DNA from: Pratylenchus scribneri
Taxonomy: Eukaryota; Nematoda; Chromadorea; Rhabditida; Pratylenchidae
Direction: 5' to 3'
DNA length: 64,000 nt
Assembly: GCA_030063045.1 (NCBI GenBank)
Contig: JAQSEB010000159.1
Location: 310,001 to 374,000 of the forward strand
The translations under genes and the position numbers were made by a program. The notes under the pieces are model-generated. The model made no database searches. It was not told where the DNA came from and worked only from the letters and a program-made list of their open reading frames with translations. Shown here in pieces: positions 57,447 through 64,000 of this stretch (its first letter is position 1; each line of letters starts with the position of its first letter).

Positions 57447-60400
57447 ATGAAAAATTTATTAAAATTCCTAATTAATACAATTTCTTACCTTCAACTCATT
57501 TTCATTATTCCAATTCATTCACAATCCGTAAATGATGAATTATTGTTGGTGGAAGCTGTTTGGCGACATGGCGATCGATCACCAACCGACACATTTCCAA
57601 CGGATCCAAATCGAGAGGACAAATGGCCACAAGGATGGGGACAATTAACTCCGGTATGCATGCAATATTTTGATAAAAATCGATAAATTAAATTATAAAA
57701 TGTTAAATTAGATTTTTTAAGGAGAAAATTTTTTAGAGTAAATTTTCGCGTCTAAAACTAAGAAATTTTTAGAGTATAAAAGTGTCCAATTAGGTTTCCT
57801 TTTTAAATTCTATTGATCAGCGTTATAGTATAATTTGACCAAGAAAAAAATTTGCTCATAGCTTATTGATAAAAACTACTTGCAGATTGTGGGTGATTTA
57901 TTCGAAATCTAAAGCCTAAAATTCCATCTTATATTTAATACTTTTAATTTTTTTTGAATTCAACTTTTAAAAAAAATATTAAAAATTTTTACTTTAATAT
58001 ATTCAAATTTTGCAGGAAAGGACAATTTTTAAAAGCTATCTATAATTTTAAAAACCTATTTACAATTTATATAGGATTCTTTAGGCTTTCGAAAGAGATA
58101 TTGCTTTCACAATTTGACTTTCTCGCCTAATTATTAACCAAAATTAACTTTGGCATTTAATTGTCTAAGTCGATTTTTCTTTAGCTTTACGCCTTAATTT
58201 ATTAAATTTAGATCTTTAAAAGCAAGTCCACATTACATTATGACCCAATTAAATTAATAAAATAACTGATAAATTATTTCTCAATTTTTCATCAAATAAA
58301 TATTAAACTCAATGTTGATTAATTTTCTTTCTCTAATAAATATTGATTTTTAAATTCCAGCTGGGAATGGCACAGCATGTTGTACTTGGCGACAAATTGG
58401 CACAAAAATACATTAGGGAACTCAAATTTATTAGCCCACAATACAAAAATAAGGAAATTTATGTGCGGAGTACGGATTTGAATCGAACATTGACCAGTGC
58501 AATGTCAAATATGATTGGATTTTATCATCAAGGTATTGCTGGAACAGATTTTCCAGGCAAAGATAGTCCAGCGCCATGGTGGCCGAATTTGTGAGTTTCA
58601 AAACTTTGGAAAAAGAATTTTATTAATTTCTTTAAATTAAAAATAATAAATGAAATTTTTACAATGAAAAATTATTGGGGCATTTTTGGGCATCGAACTT
58701 TCAATGATTCTTCTAATAGCAACTAAGTACGATACTGATTGCTTACTTAGTTAACCCATTCGGCACGCCCCCCACCCCCAATTCAATTGAACATTGCGGT
58801 ACCCTTCCTTTTTTAATATGAATTAAAAAAGTGTTCCCAAAATTTTATTCATTAAAATCTGAAAAAAAGAAATTATTTTAATGTAATTAAATTCTGTCCA
58901 AATTTTTTTTTAAATATTTAATGTTAGATGAATTATAAAATATTAATTAAATCATTTCGGTTTAGCTCATCAGAATTTAAAGTTCGAAATGAATAATAAA
59001 TTAAAAATTTTTAATGGTATAATTTCAAATAGCGTCAAAAATTTATACTAACTCAGACCAAGACCACTCGATTTTGCCAATAATATGTCTTGAAATTGAT
59101 TTTAACAATTTATATTAATAGCGTCGAATTTTTTTTAAATTTTCTCCAAACATAAGTACTAATTTTCTAAAATTTTTATTATTCAACTTAAACATTCATA
59201 AAAATTGAAAATAAATTTTCATTAATTTATCCTTGGATCATTTTTTTCATTTTAACAAAGGTTCACACCCGTCGCAATTCACACAAATCAAATTGTTGAG
59301 GATCATCTTATGCCGGATATTCCGGATGTTCCTTGCCCAAGGCAAGAAAAACTCCAACAAATGGTCAAAGAAACGCCGGAATTTAAGCAAATGATGGCGG
59401 AAAAGAAAGTTAAGCTTTAATTTTAAATTAAATCTAATTTAAATAATTTAGTGGCTCTTCGATACATTGAGTGAATTAAGTGGCCAACAAATTGATGTTT
59501 TCAATTTTTGGGTGATCGCAGACACACTTTTCATTGAAGATATTTATGAGAAGGAATATCATTTGGATATGCCGGCATGGACAAAAAATCAAACTTTACG
59601 AAATGAAATCGAAGCATTGGACAATTTGTTCGAGGATTGGACCGAAGGAAAAGGTAGGGGGGTTAATTTAATTTATTTAATAAAAATAATAATAATTAAA
59701 TAAAAATTAGAGATTTTAAATAATATTATTAATATATAAAAATAATTAATTATTAGAAATTTATTATGAAAAATCCTTTTAAACACTTTTTACTAAACTT
59801 AATTGTGGTGATATTTGGCTTCTAAAACAAATCAGAAACTATTTTAAAAATACAAAGATGTCGATTAATTTTGTTATTAACCATGTTTGATTTCAATTTA
59901 TAGCCAAACGACTTAAATTATTTAAAATATAAATTAATTTTCTATTTTTGAAATATTCAAATTTGAAAAAAGCTAGTCATAAACCCTTCTATTTGAGTCT
60001 TCATAAAATTTACAAAAAGATAAAAATACAAAAAACAAAATTTTTGAATTTTAAAAAAGCAACATAAAGAGAATTAATAAATAATACATTAAAAATACAA
60101 GAATGCTAATTTTCATCCTTATCATTATTTATAGGCCTGCAACCATTCAATGGTGTAAAATTTGACGAAGAATTGGCAAGAGTTCGTGGAGGACCAATTT
60201 TATGGATTTTGATTGGAAATATGCAAAATAAATTGTCATGCATTCATCCGGAAATGAAAAAGCAAATGGCATTAAAAGGGGAGAAATCGCCACTGGGTTC
60301 GCCAATTTGTCATTGGATGGATGACAAAAAATATTTTGCCTATTCTGCGGTAAACATTTTTAAAATTTTTGAAAATTATTTCCGAAAAAAATTCTGTAAA

Positions 60401-61598
60401 ATATTATTTTAGAAAATTGTTATTTTCACTTAATTTTCACGAAAATTGCCAAATGAATTTACGTTCAAAAAATTAGAAAATTTTCCGAAAAAATTTAGAT
60501 ACCTGAAAATGAACGAAATTTTCATTAAATTTTTAATGGAATTTTTTTCAAATATTATTGTTCTTTGTTAGCCAAAATATTTTTTAATAATTTTAGATAT
60601 TTCAATTTAATCAAATCTAAAGAAAATTTTTTTATATTTTTTTAAAATTTTCTGGTTAAAATATTTTTAGAATTAGTTGACGAAATTTTCTTTTCCTCAT
60701 ATTCCTTTTTTTAATTTTAAATTAAAAATAATTTTTAAAATATTTAAGCATGATACAACAATTGCTGCTTTGTTTTCAGCCCTTGGTTTCGAAAAGACCA
60801 ATTTTGATCGAGACGGGTAAATATTTATAAAAATAATATTTTTATTAATGAGCCGTTCTTTTTTGCTAAGCTTTCCTCATTATTCGGCTTGTGTAACTTT
60901 TGAACTTTGGAAGAATGCAAGCAGTAATGAACCGTATATCAAGGTATATTGGGCAAATTTATTTTTTAATGAGATTTCGCCTAAAGATTTATAGGAAAAA
61001 TAAAAATTTTAACTGAATATTTAATTTTTATAATAATTTATTACTAATAGGATATAGCCATGATAGATAAGGTATTATTAATTATAGAAAGAATGAATGT
61101 ATTTGATAAAAGTTGCCAAAATTCTTAATAGAAAACCGTAAAATATTCTAAAATTTGAAAATTTTTCATCTTTTGGTCATATAATCATTTTTCATATTAA
61201 AATGCTCTAAAAAGATTTTTAGCCCAACTTTTTTAAAAATATATTATTATTATTTTGAATATTTTTTTGAATTGACTGATTTATTAAGAATATTATCCAA
61301 TAGTGGAATTATTTTTAAACTTTATTTTCAGGCTTTCTATTGGCCTCCAAATGTTGGCACAAAAGTGTTTGGCGCCGAGGAAATCACATTCAATATTACT
61401 GGTTGCACTGGAGGATGCACTTTCAATCAATTCATTGAACGTTCCAAAATGTATCAACCAATCCCGAATGCTGATGTTTATTGTAAAAATACAAATTTTC
61501 CAACAAATAATGCCATTTCAATAATTTTGCCTAAGTTCATTTATGGAATAATCTTCTTTGTAATTTTCCTAATCCAAATTAATATTTTCATTTATTAA
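57447..61598 (+). CDS. histidine acid phosphatase, secreted/membrane-anchored
   Basis: Eight exons: 57447-57653, 58361-58590, 59261-59408, 59452-59653, 60135-60349, 60749-60816, 60871-60943, 61332-61598. All phases agree; 469 aa. A signal peptide (about 1-26) is followed by the catalytic motif RHGDRSP at 40-46, WPQGWGQLTP, YVRSTDLNRTLTSA (the second conserved Arg) and, on exon 6, the catalytic HD pair HDTTIAALFSALG at 335. Exon 8 carries the usual Cys pairs (TGCTGGC, YCKN) and a C-terminal hydrophobic helix (FIYGIIFFVIFLIQI) typical of membrane-anchored acid phosphatases. The enzyme hydrolyses phosphomonoesters through a phosphohistidine. Nematodes have many such genes, often intestinal or secreted. 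Exon 7 reads HYSACVTFELW, as in the family. Nothing essential is missing. Confidence 0.92.
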
Positions 61599-62703
61599 TT
61601 TTTTGTTCAGCAATACGAATAATAAATTTGTCCTAAGCATTAAAATAAATTCATCTACTAATAAAAAAATTAATTTTTTTTTATTTAAATTCCAACAATA
61701 TATTGCGTTGTATTAAAAACAATGGAAGTATTCAGATTTAGATTCCGTAGAATATAAAATTAATTTTAGATTTCAGCTGATTTGAAGGTTTAAAACTAGT
61801 TATTTGCGTGCAAATGACTTTTTGAAATTGGATAATAATTATGCATTTTATGCGGTATAAATAAAATTAAAAATAAAATTTTTATTTATTTACATACGAA
61901 AGGAAGATTCAGTTCCAGCTCGTCGAAACATGCCAATTGTTGGTGTAAATATTTTGAATAAAAAATTTTTGAAATTTTTTTTCATAAAATAGACCCATAT
62001 ACAAATTTATTTCCGGATTGGTTATTTCTTTACTGGGGAGTGGACCAAAAAACTGCCCATGACTCAATATTGCGCTTTGTAAACGCGCAGATACATGATT
62101 TTTTATAACCATTTTCAAATGCCTAGTGCAAAAAACGATTTTGAATAGAAGACAATCCAACTTTGTGGCAATCAGTAAGCAGAATTTTGAAGGACATCCT
62201 CGTAATTTTCAGTCGATCAAATTTGGATAGGAATGTTGTAAATTTGAATGATTAATGTATATTTAAATTGTTATAAAAATGAATGAAATACATATATTAA
62301 ATAATTAAAAAATAATTAGAATCTAAATTATTTTTATGTTTAAATGATGATTGCTGGGGGTTCTATCATCTATCATTATTGAGAAAAGGTGCCAATGAAA
62401 ATTTGTTACCCAGAGGTCTGTCGAAAGCGTAAAATATTTTAATGCTTGATCAATGTTTTATGATAATATAAACATTTTAACATTGATAGAGCCCGTAAGA
62501 CGCATCGTTTGACTTATAGATTTTTAGGTTAGCTCAAAAATCAAAACCAAAAAAGTTATAGAGTATAAAAATCAAATAAGGTTTAACCTCTTAATATTTT
62601 CAATTTTGTCAAACCACGTAAAATCTATACATCAATTGACGACGAGTTCTACTAAATGGTGTAAAATTTAGGGTCTAATAAAATTAGTGCATTAAGAAAT
62701 TAT
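61599..62703. other. intergenic; possible exon of undecided strand near 61990-62150
   Basis: Between 61990 and 62150 both strands read well: minus gives HVSARLQSAILSHGQFFG, plus gives FPDWLFLYWGVDQKTAHD followed by a stop. I cannot choose. At 62480-62660 there are two more copies of the dispersed GACGCATCG motif in inverted positions. Confidence 0.3.
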
Positions 62704-62724
62704 CTAAAATTCTAATTTTTCGAC

Positions 62725-62911
62725 AAAAAACTTTATTAAGAAATGGTTCAGTCCTGCATGCAACCCCTCACTGTGATTTTTGTGGGTAATTGGAATTGTC
62801 AAGTCATATATTTTTTCAGATGCCAGCAGAGCAATATTAAATAATTTTTCATATTGATTAAAGAAATTTGGAATTGAAGTCAGATTCACCAAAATAGGAA
62901 ATAAATATTCT
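62725..62911 (-). CDS. possible exon, unknown gene
   Basis: Behind a good acceptor (ACATTTTTTAG) an open frame reads LFPILVNLTSIPNFF, LASEKIYDLTIPITHKN and EGLHAGLNHFL to about 62725, with coding-like codon choice. No donor or partner exon is convincing and no family is recognised. Confidence 0.35.
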
Positions 62912-62973
62912 AAAAAATGTAATAAATAAAATGAAAAATGTTTGATTTTTAATAGGATTGGATGAATTGACAC

Positions 62974-63920
62974 TATTAATTGGTATTCAAATCAATAATA
63001 TAATAAAAAATCCATAAATCGAAAAACGCGCCTAAAAAATTGTGTAATAAAAATAAAAAATCTGGTTTCTTTTTGATGCGCATTTCAAAATAACGTAAAG
63101 AAAATAATCTAATTAAATAATTTAAATTTTGATGATTAACCTATCAATTATATGAAAAACGAAATTTTTCGGATTCTCCGCATTTCAACAAAATATGTTT
63201 TCATTTTTTAGAACGTTGATTGTTTTATTAATATTGATTTGATTAATGATTAACTAGTGAATTATGTGGAAGTGAAATGAGTTAAATCCTTTACCTACCC
63301 TCTCAAAATGTCTCAACCGAAATGTCTCGCACCCTAAAGTCGCTAGCCAGCAGGGAGAAAAGATTGAAATACCTTAATAAAATATTGAATGAATAGTTTT
63401 CCCTTTTCGGAGCCCGTAAGCCAAATCTGGCTTACATTATGGTTTATCAGCAGATCAAGAATAAAGTTATTAATGAAATAAATTATCATAAAAATATAGG
63501 GCGGTCCCACAAATTTGATATAATGCTAGATTTTTAATAATTTTCATTTTTAATAAAGAAATTATTTATTTTTTTTGGATTTAGGTTATAGTAGAAGCAA
63601 AATATGTCAATTTATAAAATCTTTCATAATTCTAAAAAAATGACTAAATAAATTTTTCTTTAACCGTTTCACTGTCCATCTTCTTTTCTTATAAATAATT
63701 GTTTTATGTTTATTGATTTCTTACAAATTTGAGATTGAATTTATTATTTTAAGTGAGAATGACATTGTCCAGTCCACCATCACTTCTCATCATCATCTGT
63801 AGCAGTAGCAGCTTAATCGCTTATTTATTATTTTTATCCATTAAACCAATTATGAACGAAAATTTTATAATAATTTTTCAGGAATATATTTAAGTTCGAA
63901 TTTAATTAATTATTTATATA
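62974..63920. other. intergenic
   Basis: A/T-rich with no supported gene. At about 63899 an acceptor-like ATTTTTCAG precedes the exon at 63921. Confidence 0.4.
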
Positions 63921-63966
63921 ATGGATGTCAACAATATTGGCATCAGCAACATTCCATTTTTGGCCG
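63921..63966 (+). CDS. first exon of a gene running out of the window
   Basis: ATG at 63921 reads MDVNNIGISNIPFLA up to a good donor (GCCG|GTATAA, phase 1). The 5' flank has a TTTTTCAG 22 bases before the start region, suggesting a trans-spliced leader exon. The product cannot be named from 15 residues. Confidence 0.45.
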
Positions 63967-64000
63967 GTATAAACCTTTTATTTTATAAATTTAATGCATT

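Overview
The window looks like nuclear DNA of a plant-parasitic (tylenchid) nematode, most likely Meloidogyne-like. By eye it is about three-quarters A+T. Protein genes are split by many introns with GT...AG borders and TTTCAG-type acceptors, some only about 46-53 nt long. Several starts sit just behind a splice acceptor, as expected for spliced-leader trans-splicing. F-box and SPRY genes of the kind expanded in cyst and root-knot nematodes are present. The genus is an inference from family content and composition, not from a database match. Exon models were joined by hand: the acceptor and donor phases agree through whole genes, which is the main support for them.

Layout. 1-9.5 kb: a secreted Ly6-like protein (minus), a two-helix membrane protein with tandemly duplicated 156-nt exons (plus), a 12-cysteine secreted peptide (plus), and a frameshifted partial duplicate of the membrane gene. 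9.5-16.7 kb: a nine-exon gene joining an F-box-like N-terminus to a LEM-3/ANKLE1-type GIY-YIG nuclease domain; its introns hold MITEs and a 1.1-kb 25-bp minisatellite. 16.7-23.5 kb: gene-poor, dominated by a 4.3-kb nested inverted structure built from 29-bp and 21-bp tandem repeats, a 268-bp arm pair and an 834-bp hAT-like core. 23.8-35.2 kb (minus): the 3' end of an unidentified gene, then a complete ten-exon gene for an AAA-ATPase-like plus PD-(D/E)XK nuclease protein of about 693 residues, with large foldback elements in its introns. 36-43.6 kb: minisatellites, a coiled-coil SPRY gene (plus), and a minus-strand gene fusing a membrane hairpin to a TOCA/CIP4-type SH3 domain. 44.9-53.8 kb: a secreted helical protein (plus), an F-box-associated gene, an ISXO2/Merlin-like transposase fragment, an F-box-like gene and a second SPRY gene (all minus). 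55.9-61.6 kb: a small secreted protein (minus) and an eight-exon histidine acid phosphatase (plus). A new gene seems to begin at 63.9 kb.

Nothing suggests operonic co-function. The shared theme is two structure-selective or restriction-like nuclease genes, several ubiquitin-adaptor or scaffold-type genes (F-box, SPRY, SH3), a few secreted candidates, and a dense load of non-autonomous DNA elements sitting mostly in introns. Two hAT-type elements have exact 8-bp target-site duplications and a third has a 7-bp one. A short motif around CGACGCGTCTCGATGAG recurs more than 20 times in otherwise different repeats.
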